64,000 bases of DNA from UBA2144 sp964506185 (GCA_964506185.1 CAZDKL010000002.1:1-64000); one strand, 5' to 3'. Shown: positions 51,906 to 61,813, counted from the stretch's first letter. The notes: generated by a model not told the origin, from the letters alone. Numbers and translations are program-made.

Positions 51906-54439
51906 TGAAGAGTTGGGAATTCAATATTGGCAATTCCTCCAAACATACTGTTTGCATTGTTGATGAGTTCGGCAAATGCCTTACCAGCATACGAGAGATA
52001 TTTCTTATAAAGTTCGGTAGCAACTCGGGTTCCTATCGCAGGAGCAGAGGTTTGTAGCCCCCACGTAACAGATGATTCCTGAACTGTCTGCTTAAGTATG
52101 CTGGAGCTAAACATCGGCAAATCCGTTGGGGCAATAGCGAGCTGTCTGATTACCTTAAATGCACATTCGATAGGGATTTGCTGAAGAGGAAGTCCATTTT
52201 GCTGGCATAGTGCAAGATCAAGTTCTATTGCTAATCGTTGAGGACGATAATCCGGTAGTCTTGAGAACGGAAGAGGAGGCGTTGGTAGTACAGCGCCAAT
52301 CAATGGATCCGGTTTGGTCTCCGCATCCCATGGGAAAGATTGCCCCTCGGTAACAAATGCCCATCTGCCTGGGAGAATCCTTTGCTCTTCTATGGATTGT
52401 TCTATGCACTGAGCCAGGTAACACATATTGTTTCCAATGGTATTCCTATACTCAGTAACGCAATCCGGAGAACATACTCTGGGCAGCGAACTTATCTGAG
52501 AAGCAGTTCTGGATTTGGCTGACGCACCTGCTACCTGATACGACTCTTTGATTAATTCCTTGCAATCAGTGGGACGACCTGCTGCATTTCGATCAAAAAC
52601 CTTATCGTTAAGTATTTTCATTACTTCATCAATTTTATCTTTACTAATTCCATCACCGGAACATGGGGGTATCGTCTTCTTTTTATCTTTTGGATCTTTA
52701 TCTGCGAATTTCTCGCAGCTCTTATTGGACATAACGGATGCACAAATTTCGACAGTGATACCGGTGCCCTTCAAGTTACCATCTTCTGCCATTGCATTAC
52801 ATTGTGCGGTATAAGCGGGGACCTCGATAGCACAACATCTTTCCTTGTTTCCGCTAATGTTTGTAAGAGGTGGAAGATTACATAGTTGCTGCGCGTGTAC
52901 TAGCTCGTGAAGAAGTAAGTATGAGAGGCTCGGGCCTTTTTCCGGCAAACAAATTGGAATTACTCCATTTGGTTGTTTGGGGAACGTCCAAGCCATTCCT
53001 TTACTGCAATTACCCTTTTCATCGTTGAGCGGTAACTTCGCTTCTCCATCGCAATAAATATCTACAGCACAGTTACTACAATGGTACGGGTGTGTTATGT
53101 CATCAATATCGTGCTTGTCAGTGTCCTCCGGAGGCTCAATCTCTCCATCATCGTTCATATATCCCACCGGGTTTGTTCTCCAGCCTCCCACTTCGCAAGC
53201 ATCAACTCCCTGTTCTGTTGCGCGTACTACTCCTTTCAGATGATCTGGATTGCAGGCAGTTAGAATAATTTCGTTTTTTGGTTTAGGCGGAGGGCTGCCC
53301 TTCTTTTTTTCTTTTTCAGGAGAAGGACAATAGGCATCATCAACAGGCCTGCACAAATATCCTTGTGAAGAGAAAGGCATAGCACACATCTTGTCGTCCG
53401 GGAGCGGCTCTACCGGAGGCTTGGCATATCTTCCTCCTAATATTGGTTTACCATTAGTAACAATTTTGGGGAAGAGTGGTTTATATGGCATGTAAAGCCC
53501 GGTGCCGATATCGTTAGGATAAATCCAGACAAAAATGTCATCGCTAATTTTGATTGGAACGGACAGAACCACCTGCCCATCTTCATAATCTTCTTTGGCT
53601 TCTAGTTCAGCTTTAGCAACAACTAGTGCCTCCAAAAGCTTTTCTTCTAATTTGCAATTTCTACTGCGCAAATATGTAAGCTCAGTATCTTTATTCTTAT
53701 CCCTTTTATCCCATTCCTTTTTCCATGCTTTACAATCGGCGAATTTTGGATCTTCACGTTGTACAGCCAACACTCCCCATTGGTACCTCCTTGACCACAT
53801 TCTTTTGGAGTCTCCCATAAGACCAAGAACATTAGCTTTTTTAACTTTTTTCTTCGCATCATCCCAGGCCATGGCAAATGGTCGTTTCTCTACAGTCGGC
53901 GTCATGGCCCAATCATTGCTAGATTGCAAAACTCCAATAATACTCGCGTATCGCGGAGCCAAATACATTGGCTGAACTATGTGATCTGTAATTGGCATCT
54001 CGTAACCTGCTACTATCATTTGTAAATCTCGCGCTAGCGTTTTAATTGCTTCTTCCCGTCTTCCAACGGCTCTTATGGGCTCTCCCTTTGTACAAGGAAA
54101 TTCCTTTCGACGATCGCACAAGTCAACATCCATATAAGAGAACGCATCTACAACGTCTTGCTTTTTGAGTCTCGGATCATAATCAAATACTTGTCTCTTA
54201 AGTATAAATTTATCCAGTTTGTCAGTTTTTTTATCCAACAAAAATTCTTTTCGGGAAATATCATGAATGTATTCGTACATTTGAGCTGGTGTCGCCTGAG
54301 GGGCAACAAATATTACTAACAGAATTGCATAGCTCAGAGATCGCCAAAGTTGAAAGTTGAAAGTTGAAAGTTGAAAGTTGCTACTTCGATTGTGAATCGA
54401 ACTAAGGGTTTTGCCGATTTTATAACTAATTATAATCAT
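51890..54439 (-). CDS. Exported putative zinc metallopeptidase, cysteine-rich
   Basis: The 849 residues have an N-terminal hydrophobic segment (LWRSLSYAILLVIFVAPQATPAQ) preceded by RSSNFQLSTFNFQL from AAAGTTG heptamers. Near residue 500, LSYLLLHELVHAQQLC holds an HExxH zinc motif. Some 25 residues on, CCAIEVPAYTAQC offers a Glu as possible third ligand. Many cysteines surround it (CSNCAVDIYC, CCAIE). The N-terminal 300 residues look helical. Protease activity is a motif-based inference. It is the fourth gene of the operon and overlaps both neighbours. Confidence 0.65.
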   Translation of the reverse strand: MIIISYKIGKTLSSIHNRSSNFQLSTFNFQLWRSLSYAILLVIFVAPQATPAQMYEYIHDISRKEFLLDKKTDKLDKFILKRQVFDYDPRLKKQDVVDAFSYMDVDLCDRRKEFPCTKGEPIRAVGRREEAIKTLARDLQMIVAGYEMPITDHIVQPMYLAPRYASIIGVLQSSNDWAMTPTVEKRPFAMAWDDAKKKVKKANVLGLMGDSKRMWSRRYQWGVLAVQREDPKFADCKAWKKEWDKRDKNKDTELTYLRSRNCKLEEKLLEALVVAKAELEAKEDYEDGQVVLSVPIKISDDIFVWIYPNDIGTGLYMPYKPLFPKIVTNGKPILGGRYAKPPVEPLPDDKMCAMPFSSQGYLCRPVDDAYCPSPEKEKKKGSPPPKPKNEIILTACNPDHLKGVVRATEQGVDACEVGGWRTNPVGYMNDDGEIEPPEDTDKHDIDDITHPYHCSNCAVDIYCDGEAKLPLNDEKGNCSKGMAWTFPKQPNGVIPICLPEKGPSLSYLLLHELVHAQQLCNLPPLTNISGNKERCCAIEVPAYTAQCNAMAEDGNLKGTGITVEICASVMSNKSCEKFADKDPKDKKKTIPPCSGDGISKDKIDEVMKILNDKVFDRNAAGRPTDCKELIKESYQVAGASAKSRTASQISSLPRVCSPDCVTEYRNTIGNNMCYLAQCIEQSIEEQRILPGRWAFVTEGQSFPWDAETKPDPLIGAVLPTPPLPFSRLPDYRPQRLAIELDLALCQQNGLPLQQIPIECAFKVIRQLAIAPTDLPMFSSSILKQTVQESSVTWGLQTSAPAIGTRVATELYKKYLSYAGKAFAELINNANSMFGGIANIEFPTLHCPRK
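54346..54380. repeat. AAAGTTG heptamers in the metallopeptidase gene
   Basis: Five perfect 7-bp units encode the n-region before the signal helix. A unit change would shift the frame about 20 codons after the start. Confidence 0.88.
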
Positions 54440-55467
54440 TTCTTCTTGTGATAATCACGAAGGGGATCTTTTGCATTCCATATGCGGGGTAGGCACGAAG
54501 CAGAATCTGCAGCCAGAGCTAGGCCGTTGCGCATATCCAAAGATGCCTGTTGCAGGCATTGAAGTTCCATATTCAAGATGTTGAATCTGTTGTAGCCGCT
54601 AAGCATTGTAACTGTCCTGTTTATTGATCTGCGTGCTATCAAAAGCTCTTCGATTATTGTTTCTCTGTCGGTCCATGCCATTACAGCTACAAGCATTCGT
54701 TGCAGAGCCGGTAAAATATTTCCGCTAATAAATTCCTCTCTTTTGGTTTCTTGGTCGATAGTGTGATTAGGAAGGAATAGCGTGCGCTCAACCAATGCAC
54801 ATTCATACATTCTCAAGTATTCCAACAGTACAGTTCCAATATCCAGTTCACTTAGGTACAAAGAGTTATAGTTAACCTGAGTCCAATCCACGCTACCGCC
54901 GACGAAAATGTCCCACCAACTACTGGAAGTTCCCTCGTTATGTAATTGCCACGTAAGTGTGCGCCACGAGGGAAGAGTGCTGGCAAGTTTTAGCAGCATT
55001 GGACGTGGAGGAAACGCTTGAGCATGTGAAGAGCCCGAGCATTCGGGGCTAGTAGGAGTGAAATATTCATCTACTACAGTGCTGACTGTTGTATGGAATA
55101 TATTTCTCCAATATTCCACTTCACCAGGTGCAGTTTTTGCTGCATCTTTGCCACCCACTTTGGAAAAATCAACATCTCTAAAAAGACCATATTCAAAGCG
55201 TGTACAAGCAGCCAATACTGGATATCTGGTGGGCGCATTTCCGTAAGCTGCTGGAGTTTTTTGAATCCCTATTATTACCAGAAGAATTGATATTGATATC
55301 ATCCATACGTTGGACTTAAACCTGAAATTCGAAATGCGAAACAAATTCGAAATGCGAAATGCAGAATCTGTGTTTCGAATTTTGGACTTCGTGCTTGTTT
55401 CGAATTTCGGTTTTCGAATTTCGGTTTTCGAATTCTTCTTAGCCAATAATGATCGTAATCTGATCAT
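54436..55467 (-). CDS. Exported helical protein, third gene of the operon
   Basis: The 343 residues begin with a 50-residue basic stretch (KTEIRKPKFETSTKSKIRNTDSAFRISNLFRISNFRFKSN) written in degenerate TTCGAATT/TTCGGTTT repeats. A hydrophobic helix (VWMISISILLVIIGI) follows. The mature part is mostly helical with scattered cysteines (AACTRFEYG, PECSG, ELQCLQQ, SASCLPRIW). No known domain was recognised. The ATGA overlap with the next gene implies coupled translation. Confidence 0.6.
   Translation of the reverse strand: MIRLRSLLAKKNSKTEIRKPKFETSTKSKIRNTDSAFRISNLFRISNFRFKSNVWMISISILLVIIGIQKTPAAYGNAPTRYPVLAACTRFEYGLFRDVDFSKVGGKDAAKTAPGEVEYWRNIFHTTVSTVVDEYFTPTSPECSGSSHAQAFPPRPMLLKLASTLPSWRTLTWQLHNEGTSSSWWDIFVGGSVDWTQVNYNSLYLSELDIGTVLLEYLRMYECALVERTLFLPNHTIDQETKREEFISGNILPALQRMLVAVMAWTDRETIIEELLIARRSINRTVTMLSGYNRFNILNMELQCLQQASLDMRNGLALAADSASCLPRIWNAKDPLRDYHKKK
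55318..55440. repeat. Degenerate TTCGAATT/TTCGGTTT repeats in a gene start
   Basis: Units such as CGAATTTCGGTTTT and CGAAATG recur in the first 50 codons of the 343-residue gene. The same motif type encodes the recR insert. Confidence 0.7.
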
Positions 55468-55469
55468 AA

Positions 55470-56390
55470 CTATTCTTCTTCAGGAGGAGGATAAACATCA
55501 CAGCTGGCTAGGAAACAAGGGATTCTTCCCATCCATCCAATTACGGAGGCTGATTGGCGTATGCTGCCTGCCAATGTCCACCTAAATTCCAGCAGGAATT
55601 CATCAAACAATCCTGCGAACTGTAGAAGCGATCTGTAAGCAGCATCATATTCAACAAGCATCTTTAGAATTTCTGATTCACGTTTAACAATTGCACTGCT
55701 CACGTCCGAGCAGTATTGATAAGCATCCGAAATCTCCAAGGGATCGGCTTCCTTAGCCATGTGACAAGCAGGGATGGATAGAGCCGGTATACTCAAACAG
55801 CCGTGGACTCCGATGGTAATAGGCTTTGGTGCTTTAGATTTTATTTCGATAGATTTATTAATACCTTCGCACACCATTGCAGATCTGCACGAAAGTGAAC
55901 GCATAGCTTGTGTTAAATAAGGAACGAGTTCAGAAGTAAGCACTCTCTTTGTACCGAAAATTCCCTGATACAAAGGAGCATCCTTATCACTTGGATCCGG
56001 AGAAAAATCAACACCATCTTCAATTACAGGAAGAATGTCTTTCTCGTGCAATGCTTCCATATCGGAATTGGAAATCTTTTCGATAGCATCCTTATCTTTG
56101 CCTACATATTCCCATAAGTCTTCTCCTACCTTGTACCATGCTTTTCCAAAATGATCGAACCATACAGTACCTACAGGCTCGTACTCAGCTCTTTGACGTC
56201 CGAATAAAACTGCTCTATAAAGGCGTATTTCTCTTGCCAAAATCTTGTCCACTGCCTGACGACAATTATCAATACTTGGCTTTGCTGATACTGCCGTAAG
56301 AATATCGACCGCTGATGTCGGGGTTGGGGCTAGGGTTAGGGCTAGGGTTAGGGTTAGGGTGGAGCCTAAGATAATCTTTTTAAACTTCAT
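55470..56390 (-). CDS. Exported helical protein, second gene of the operon
   Basis: The 306 residues begin MKFKKIILGSTLTLTLALTLAPTPTSA, a signal peptide whose hydrophobic core is written by CCCTAA/CCCTAG hexamers. The mature chain is helical with paired cysteines (CRSAMVCEG, CLSIPALSIPACHM, IPCFLASCD). Its general layout, with late cysteines after a long helix, resembles the 343-residue neighbour, so they may be distant paralogues. It is 2 nt from the following gene. Confidence 0.6.
   Translation of the reverse strand: MKFKKIILGSTLTLTLALTLAPTPTSAVDILTAVSAKPSIDNCRQAVDKILAREIRLYRAVLFGRQRAEYEPVGTVWFDHFGKAWYKVGEDLWEYVGKDKDAIEKISNSDMEALHEKDILPVIEDGVDFSPDPSDKDAPLYQGIFGTKRVLTSELVPYLTQAMRSLSCRSAMVCEGINKSIEIKSKAPKPITIGVHGCLSIPALSIPACHMAKEADPLEISDAYQYCSDVSSAIVKRESEILKMLVEYDAAYRSLLQFAGLFDEFLLEFRWTLAGSIRQSASVIGWMGRIPCFLASCDVYPPPEEE
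56321..56360. repeat. TTAGGG-like hexamers encoding a signal peptide
   Basis: About six and a half GGGTTA/GGGCTA units stay in frame and encode LTLTLALTLAPTPT. The repeat looks like telomeric DNA but is internal and coding. Confidence 0.88.
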
Positions 56391-56392
56391 GA

Positions 56393-59300
56393 TTATTCTT
56401 TTGGAATAAGACCGCCGGACATAGCAGGCGTATTAAAGGAGGGAACTATATCGTTGCGATCTGTGCTATATGGGAACAAGCCTTCTTTATTGTGGCCTGA
56501 AGGTACAAGTTTGACACCTGGTCTTTGCAAAGTCTCTCTGAACATACATGTTCTTAGCTGATCAACTAGTGTTCCTCCCTCACTGTCATCGCAGGCTTCT
56601 TCTTCTACTTCATCCGAAGCGCCTTCCCAGTTAATTGCCCATCCTTCTTGAGGATAAGTTTTGCTTCTGTGCAAAATCTGACAGGCCCAATCCTCTTTAG
56701 GACACAATATATAGAATGGATCAGCAGGCTTAGGCCTAAATCTCCCGATCGCCAGCTTGTCTTCTTTATCGAATTCTTCCTCCAGCATTATGGCGGGGCG
56801 CGATCCAAAACGCATCAGTCTTTCCAGTAGATCCATTTCTACATGAACGCAGGTTTCACTTCCTCTTCTGTAGCAATCTTGCTCCTTCTTCTTAAGAGTA
56901 TCCTCCGGCGTGTCGTAATCAAATATTGTCTGACTCCTCCAGAATTTATGATAAGTCTCTTTCATTTTCTCAAACATTTCCGAAATATATAGCATTTTTC
57001 TTTGAACAAGATTAAGTTGGCCGGGAGTATACATATCGATTGTAATACTCGGTGGTTTTTCCCCGATTACCAGATCAGGGAACATCGTACTTTCATCATC
57101 TTCATCTACATCTCCGTCTCCATCTGTATCCATCATATCATTCATATATTCTATAATAGAAGGCACGGGCGGGAACTCCGGTAACACAGGCACATTAACT
57201 TTTTTTGCACCCGGCTCCGGAGCTGCAAGCTTGGTTATATCTATTCGTACTTGGACAGGTCTTATTACCGGAATTTTAAGAGCTCCTTTGGGATATTTAA
57301 GTCCTGTAAAATCAAAAGTAGCATCAGATAGCCTTTCAATAGTAAATCTCGGAAGCTGTTTTTCCTCTGGAAGTCCGGCATCGTCCAAATCTGGTCTGGG
57401 CTTGTACCAGTCATCAAGCAGTGAATAAATCGGAACAGTAAAACGTTCGTTATGGCACCAAGGCATACAAGTCTTGTTATGGAACTCGCGGTAATCCTTC
57501 TGAATTTGCTTCCAAAATGTTTGCAATTTTTGCAGGTCCATAAGTTGGTTGTAATACATGTCGTATTTTCCAGTGATATCAGTAGATAACCAATCTCCTA
57601 TGGTAGTGACTATATTCTTGTGATGTTCCATCATTTTTTTGTTGAACCAAGCGACTTCTGCGCGCAACTTACGAACTTTTTCAATTTGTCTCGCGTAGCT
57701 TTCCAACATCAAAACTATATCCTGGTCAGCGACCGCCGTTTTTCCTTTGAAAGAGTAATATTTTGCCCATTTTTCGGCGAGTGTACGGAATTCAATTGGT
57801 GATCCCATTGGAACCAACACAGGGATATGCTCTTCTTGCAATTGGGGTAACATACTTTTTTGAAGGTATGTCTTTATAACGTCAATTGTGTCTTCGCCAG
57901 CATGAAGCTGAACCTCCAACACCTGCATTCTAGGATCCTTTTCGACGGTACTAGTAGTATCGATTATTCTTGGAGTGAATATAGGATCAAGAGGGTCTAA
58001 TCCTATGGACCATGCGGGCGGCAGAAGAAGTCGAATGGCAGGTGGAGTGAATACCAAATGAGCTTTTGTTTGTTGTTCCTGCCACCATTCAGTGAAAAAC
58101 CTACGAGGTCCGGTTTCATTGCTTGCAGTGTCATCAAATGAACGCAAAAGTGCTCCCGAAGAAAGCCCAATTTTTCTCTCTTCATCGTCTACCCCCGGCA
58201 TAGTTTCAGATGTGTGATAAACCTGAATACTGCTTTCCAAATGCGTTATATCCGATGGGCTTGATAGTAATAGTGTCAGATCATTTTCGAATTTCTTTTT
58301 GATAACGTTCTGATCGGAAAGCGAAAAGGCATTCGAAGTTCCGGGGTACCAAACATCTTCACCTTCTTTAAATTCATTTTCCCGTACAATCTTTTCAATA
58401 TCTTGCATTTCTAAACTGTAATAACCTTTGCCTTCCTGAGTGGGAGACCCTTCAACTTCGCTTGTTTCTTTCCCCATTGCCCAGAAATTTCTTACACCTT
58501 TTTCACCCCTCTCTACCCTGTAGTAGGCTGCAATTACACAAGCCCTGTGTCTGTTATTAATCACTTTAATCTTTGGATCAAATTCTGTGTAAAGCCTGTA
58601 GCAAGAAACAGGAATACTGACTTTTTCGTTAGCATCACGGATAGGATCTTCGTAAGTATCTTTCTGATTATTATCGATATATTTAACCTGTTCGCGCGTA
58701 TAGCCAGCCGTGTAATGGCGGAAGTATGAGCGATATCTGGGACCATGCCTACGGTGATAGTAATTTATAAAAGTAATGCCCAAATCCGGATCGTTTACTT
58801 CATATGGTTTGAATCTTTCTACACATGGAAACTTGGGGAAATCGGCATTGTCTGCACCACAAGGAACAATTGCCTTTCCCTTGGGGTCATCTATGTCTGT
58901 GCAGTAGCTACATGCATCGCTGTAAACCTCTTTTATCCAAGGTGGATAGTATTGCATCCTTGGACGGTCGGGTTCAGGCTGACATCCAGGACCCCAATCA
59001 TCCATTATTCCGTTTCCGTTGGTATCAACGCAGGCCAGAATATATCTGCATTCGGTATCATTGCACGTAATGCAATTTTTCATGTAATTGGAAGTATCTC
59101 CCGTACCGTCCCCGGCGCCGTCGGGGCCGTATATGATTTCGTCAACACTTTGGTATGTGCAACAAAATCTTGGTTCAACAAAATCCAGTTTTTTTCCGGG
59201 CATTCCGGGATAATCTGGAACTACGTCCTTGTCCTTATCTTTTTGTTCGACCTCTCCGGATTTTTGGACTCTACAGGGTGTTCTTCTTGAATACATTGTA

Positions 59301-60001
59301 AGTGTGCAACCGGGCATTGCAGGCTTTTTCGTACGATTTGCATCCCTGCATTTATAATCCATGGGTATTACTTTGTTGTAGTAGCCATAAACCCATCGGT
59401 CATTCAGCCATCCGCAAAGACCCCCGTTTACTCCACCAGGAACTCCATTGCAGACAAATCCGTCTTCTGGCATGTCGCCTCCTCCGCATGAGAATTTAAT
59501 GGATCCCCTACCAGGAGGAACTGGTTCTTCCTCCGGCGTTACATTACCAAGTGGTCTCTGGCATGGAAAATATCTGTAGAATGGAGGACGAAAACGCGAA
59601 CCTCCTCCGTCGGAAGGTCTACAAGCCGATCTATAACCACACGTGGGAACATCGCTTGGTGTTTTCAAATAAGTCGACCTAAGAGACATTCCGGATGGTT
59701 TGTTTCCAAGAGGTCCTGCCTGATCATGCCCTGGCAAGCCAGTAACGTTTGGAATCTTTCCTGCTACTTTTTGATCCCAATCCCAACCCCCACAAAGAGC
59801 CTCATCCATTTTTGTTCTAAGAGTAGAACTGCCACCACTTTCTGCTCCTGCAAGACTTTGTACTTGTCCAACACTGCCAGGACGGGCGGGGACTGAATAA
59901 GCCCAAACTAAATTTGGGAAAGTCCAAAAAACAAGAATACAGGCTACAAATAAATTTCCGATACAGAAGGGCATTAATATCATTTTACCGCAAAAAAACA
60001 C
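56393..60001 (-). CDS. Giant cysteine-rich exported protein, first gene of the operon
   Basis: The 1202 residues begin with a hydrophobic signal (MPFCIGNLFVACILVFWTFPNLVWA). The first 450 residues are rich in Cys, Gly, Pro and Tyr (CGYRSACRPSDGGGSRFRPPFYRYFPCQ; CCTYQSVDEIIYGPDG). Two calcium-loop-like segments appear, DTNGNGIMDDW (about 335) and MDTDGDGDVDEDDE (about 965). The middle has helical coiled parts. A late pair, CPKEDWACQ and EACDD, follows. No family was recognised. It heads the five-gene operon and is likely an extracellular structural or adhesive protein. Confidence 0.65.
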   Translation of the reverse strand: MFFCGKMILMPFCIGNLFVACILVFWTFPNLVWAYSVPARPGSVGQVQSLAGAESGGSSTLRTKMDEALCGGWDWDQKVAGKIPNVTGLPGHDQAGPLGNKPSGMSLRSTYLKTPSDVPTCGYRSACRPSDGGGSRFRPPFYRYFPCQRPLGNVTPEEEPVPPGRGSIKFSCGGGDMPEDGFVCNGVPGGVNGGLCGWLNDRWVYGYYNKVIPMDYKCRDANRTKKPAMPGCTLTMYSRRTPCRVQKSGEVEQKDKDKDVVPDYPGMPGKKLDFVEPRFCCTYQSVDEIIYGPDGAGDGTGDTSNYMKNCITCNDTECRYILACVDTNGNGIMDDWGPGCQPEPDRPRMQYYPPWIKEVYSDACSYCTDIDDPKGKAIVPCGADNADFPKFPCVERFKPYEVNDPDLGITFINYYHRRHGPRYRSYFRHYTAGYTREQVKYIDNNQKDTYEDPIRDANEKVSIPVSCYRLYTEFDPKIKVINNRHRACVIAAYYRVERGEKGVRNFWAMGKETSEVEGSPTQEGKGYYSLEMQDIEKIVRENEFKEGEDVWYPGTSNAFSLSDQNVIKKKFENDLTLLLSSPSDITHLESSIQVYHTSETMPGVDDEERKIGLSSGALLRSFDDTASNETGPRRFFTEWWQEQQTKAHLVFTPPAIRLLLPPAWSIGLDPLDPIFTPRIIDTTSTVEKDPRMQVLEVQLHAGEDTIDVIKTYLQKSMLPQLQEEHIPVLVPMGSPIEFRTLAEKWAKYYSFKGKTAVADQDIVLMLESYARQIEKVRKLRAEVAWFNKKMMEHHKNIVTTIGDWLSTDITGKYDMYYNQLMDLQKLQTFWKQIQKDYREFHNKTCMPWCHNERFTVPIYSLLDDWYKPRPDLDDAGLPEEKQLPRFTIERLSDATFDFTGLKYPKGALKIPVIRPVQVRIDITKLAAPEPGAKKVNVPVLPEFPPVPSIIEYMNDMMDTDGDGDVDEDDESTMFPDLVIGEKPPSITIDMYTPGQLNLVQRKMLYISEMFEKMKETYHKFWRSQTIFDYDTPEDTLKKKEQDCYRRGSETCVHVEMDLLERLMRFGSRPAIMLEEEFDKEDKLAIGRFRPKPADPFYILCPKEDWACQILHRSKTYPQEGWAINWEGASDEVEEEACDDSEGGTLVDQLRTCMFRETLQRPGVKLVPSGHNKEGLFPYSTDRNDIVPSFNTPAMSGGLIPKE

Positions 60002-60088
60002 TCTTAACAGTTAACTATCCGCTTCGTGCCAACAAAAAACGTTCTCTAACTTGAGAATTTTTGTTATTGACTCATAATCAGTATCCAA

Positions 60089-60859
60089 ATGTCGTTAATC
60101 AACCGATTCATCGTTACTTCAGCAATAATTGTATGCGCACTACTGTGTGTTTCATGTTCTTCAAAAAGTATTGAAATTCATACATTGAAATATGGAGAAT
60201 CTAAATTTGTTTCAAGTGAAGTTTTTTATGATGGAGATAAAACAAAAATCCCTTTTGAATGGATGTTTTGGGTTGTAAAAGTTGGTTCAGATATAACACT
60301 GATTGATTGTGGAATAAATAATCAAGATTTTGTTAAAAAGTGGAATATAAATAAATATAAATCACCAAAAGAACTTCTAAAAGAAATAAATATCAAGCCG
60401 GAAAACATCAGTAGAGTAATTATAACTCATGGACATGCGGATCATATTGATGGATGCAGTTTATTTCCAAATGCAGAGATATACATTCAACAGAAAGAAT
60501 ACGATGCAATTAGGAATGGAGAGCCCGGATACTATATAGAGCATTTAGAGTATCTTAATAAGCTAATACAAAACGGAAAACTAAAGATTATCGATGGAGA
60601 CCAAAAAATTACAAAGGTCATCTCGGTTGAACTCGCTCCTTACCACACACGCGGAACGCAAAGTGTTATTGTCAAATCAGATAATCAATATATTTTTGTT
60701 CCGGACAATGCATACGTGAATAAAAATATAAATGAAGTTCGTGGAATAGGCTCGGCTTATGACAAAGAAGGAAACAAAGAGTTTCTCGTAAGAATGAGAA
60801 AGCTTAACGAGCGGGATGGTGTTGTTGTTGTGCCGGGGCATGAGCCGATACTAAATTAG
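60089..60859 (+). CDS. Exported metallo-beta-lactamase-fold hydrolase
   Basis: The 256 residues start with a hydrophobic leader ending CVSCSSK, a weak lipobox. The fold is shown by LIDCGINN, ITHGHADHIDGCSLFPNAEIYIQ (metal HxHxDH), APYHTRGTQSVIV, FVPDNAY and VVPGHEP. This order is like AHL-lactonase and glyoxalase II-type enzymes. Being outside the cytoplasm, it might open a lactone or hydrolyse an ester, but the substrate is unknown. A TTATTGACTCATAATC promoter-like run precedes it. Confidence 0.78.
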   Translation: MSLINRFIVTSAIIVCALLCVSCSSKSIEIHTLKYGESKFVSSEVFYDGDKTKIPFEWMFWVVKVGSDITLIDCGINNQDFVKKWNINKYKSPKELLKEINIKPENISRVIITHGHADHIDGCSLFPNAEIYIQQKEYDAIRNGEPGYYIEHLEYLNKLIQNGKLKIIDGDQKITKVISVELAPYHTRGTQSVIVKSDNQYIFVPDNAYVNKNINEVRGIGSAYDKEGNKEFLVRMRKLNERDGVVVVPGHEPILN

Positions 60860-60860
60860 T

Positions 60861-60889
60861 CAGCCCGCCACCGGTACAGTGACGGGCTG
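60861..60889. terminator. GC-rich hairpin between convergent genes
   Basis: CAGCCCG...CGGGCTG with inner CAC/GTG forms a strong stem usable from both strands. There is no clear T-run. Confidence 0.5.
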
Positions 60890-60920
60890 ATTGCTTGCAT
60901 CCCAATTCGGAATGCTCAGA

Positions 60921-61292
60921 TTACGGCTCCGCTTGAGCGTCAGCTATTTCTTTCTTCTTCTTTTCCTCCATCTCTGCGATTTCATCCGGTTGCATCGGTT
61001 TTCTGTATCCGAACACGAAGACCGAAGGCTGCACGTCTCTATTCGGCGATGTCCACACATGGCGTGCATGAGTTCTCCATCGGTCATTCATACTTCTTGC
61101 CATTGCGTATTTCCTGCTTTGTCCGGACCAATAGATCAAAAGCAGGATCAGCCCGATTGCCGGAAGCCAAAGGCTCAGTGGTATGTACGTGTACAAAGCC
61201 CACGCAGTACCGCAGAGCACACACAGGTACCCAAGAATCTTTCTCGGGATTTTCAGGAACTTTGGAAGCCCCAACTTAATCTTGAACTTCAT
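60921..61292 (-). CDS. Small GC-rich membrane protein with Shine-Dalgarno
   Basis: The start MKFKIKLGLPKFLKIPRK was chosen because AGGGGAG lies 6-7 nt before it; a longer frame exists. The 123 residues have two hydrophobic helices (LGYLCVLCGTAWALYTYIP and LWLPAIGLILLLIYW). A basic, cytoplasmic-type C-terminal part with RSMNDRWRTHARHVWTS and an acid/Lys tail (EIAEMEEKKKKEIADAQAEP) follows. No family was recognised. Its composition and ribosome site set it apart from neighbours. Confidence 0.6.
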   Translation of the reverse strand: MKFKIKLGLPKFLKIPRKILGYLCVLCGTAWALYTYIPLSLWLPAIGLILLLIYWSGQSRKYAMARSMNDRWRTHARHVWTSPNRDVQPSVFVFGYRKPMQPDEIAEMEEKKKKEIADAQAEP

Positions 61293-61813
61293 CGTGTCTC
61301 CCCTTATGCAATGTGACGAATGTCGATCCCGAACGGGAATGCAAGACAATGCTGAAGAAATCAGCACCGCCCTGTTTCACTTGAAATTATTTTTCCTTAT
61401 CTCCTCTCCCGCTTGCGGGAGAGGGTAGGGTGAAGGCATGGAATACGGCAGTACTGACTTTAAAGAATGTTGTGAAGGAAACAGTTAATACTAGCTCCAA
61501 TAATTTTGTTAGCGCAATGGTCAGTAGGCAAAAAGGCTTTAGGAAGATTTTTTTGGCTTACTTCTTATCTTCATTTAGCTGAAATCTAGAGATAGAAGAA
61601 ACACCCTCATGTATTTGTACTGGTACGAGATAATTTAGAACAAGAACACATATTCAATTACTAGGCTACACTAATCAGTTGCCGAGAGAGGATAGAGGTG
61701 TATGATCTTACACGCTTCGCAGTCATCACCCTCAGTCACGAAAGAAATTATGACCTTTCCGAAGCATTCACAGCAGCGGTGCTGAAAACCTCTATTTTCT
61801 ACCAATCTACATA
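61293..61813. other. Gene-free stretch before ssb
   Basis: It contains a CCTCTCCC repeat (61391-61434). A possible leader structure has ATAGAGGT (61692-61699) pairing with ACCTCTAT (61788-61795) before TTTCT, just upstream of ssb. No ORF is supported. Confidence 0.45.
61391..61434. repeat. CCTCTCCC palindromic repeat, copy 2
   Basis: TTTTCCTTATCTCCTCTCCC leads into CCTCTCCCGC-TT-GCGGGAGAGG and GTAGGGTGAAGG, as at 14231-14280. Confidence 0.7.

Noticed and set aside
56321..56360. Telomere-like TTAGGG repeats
   Set aside because: They are internal, in frame and encode a signal peptide; there is no chromosome end here.
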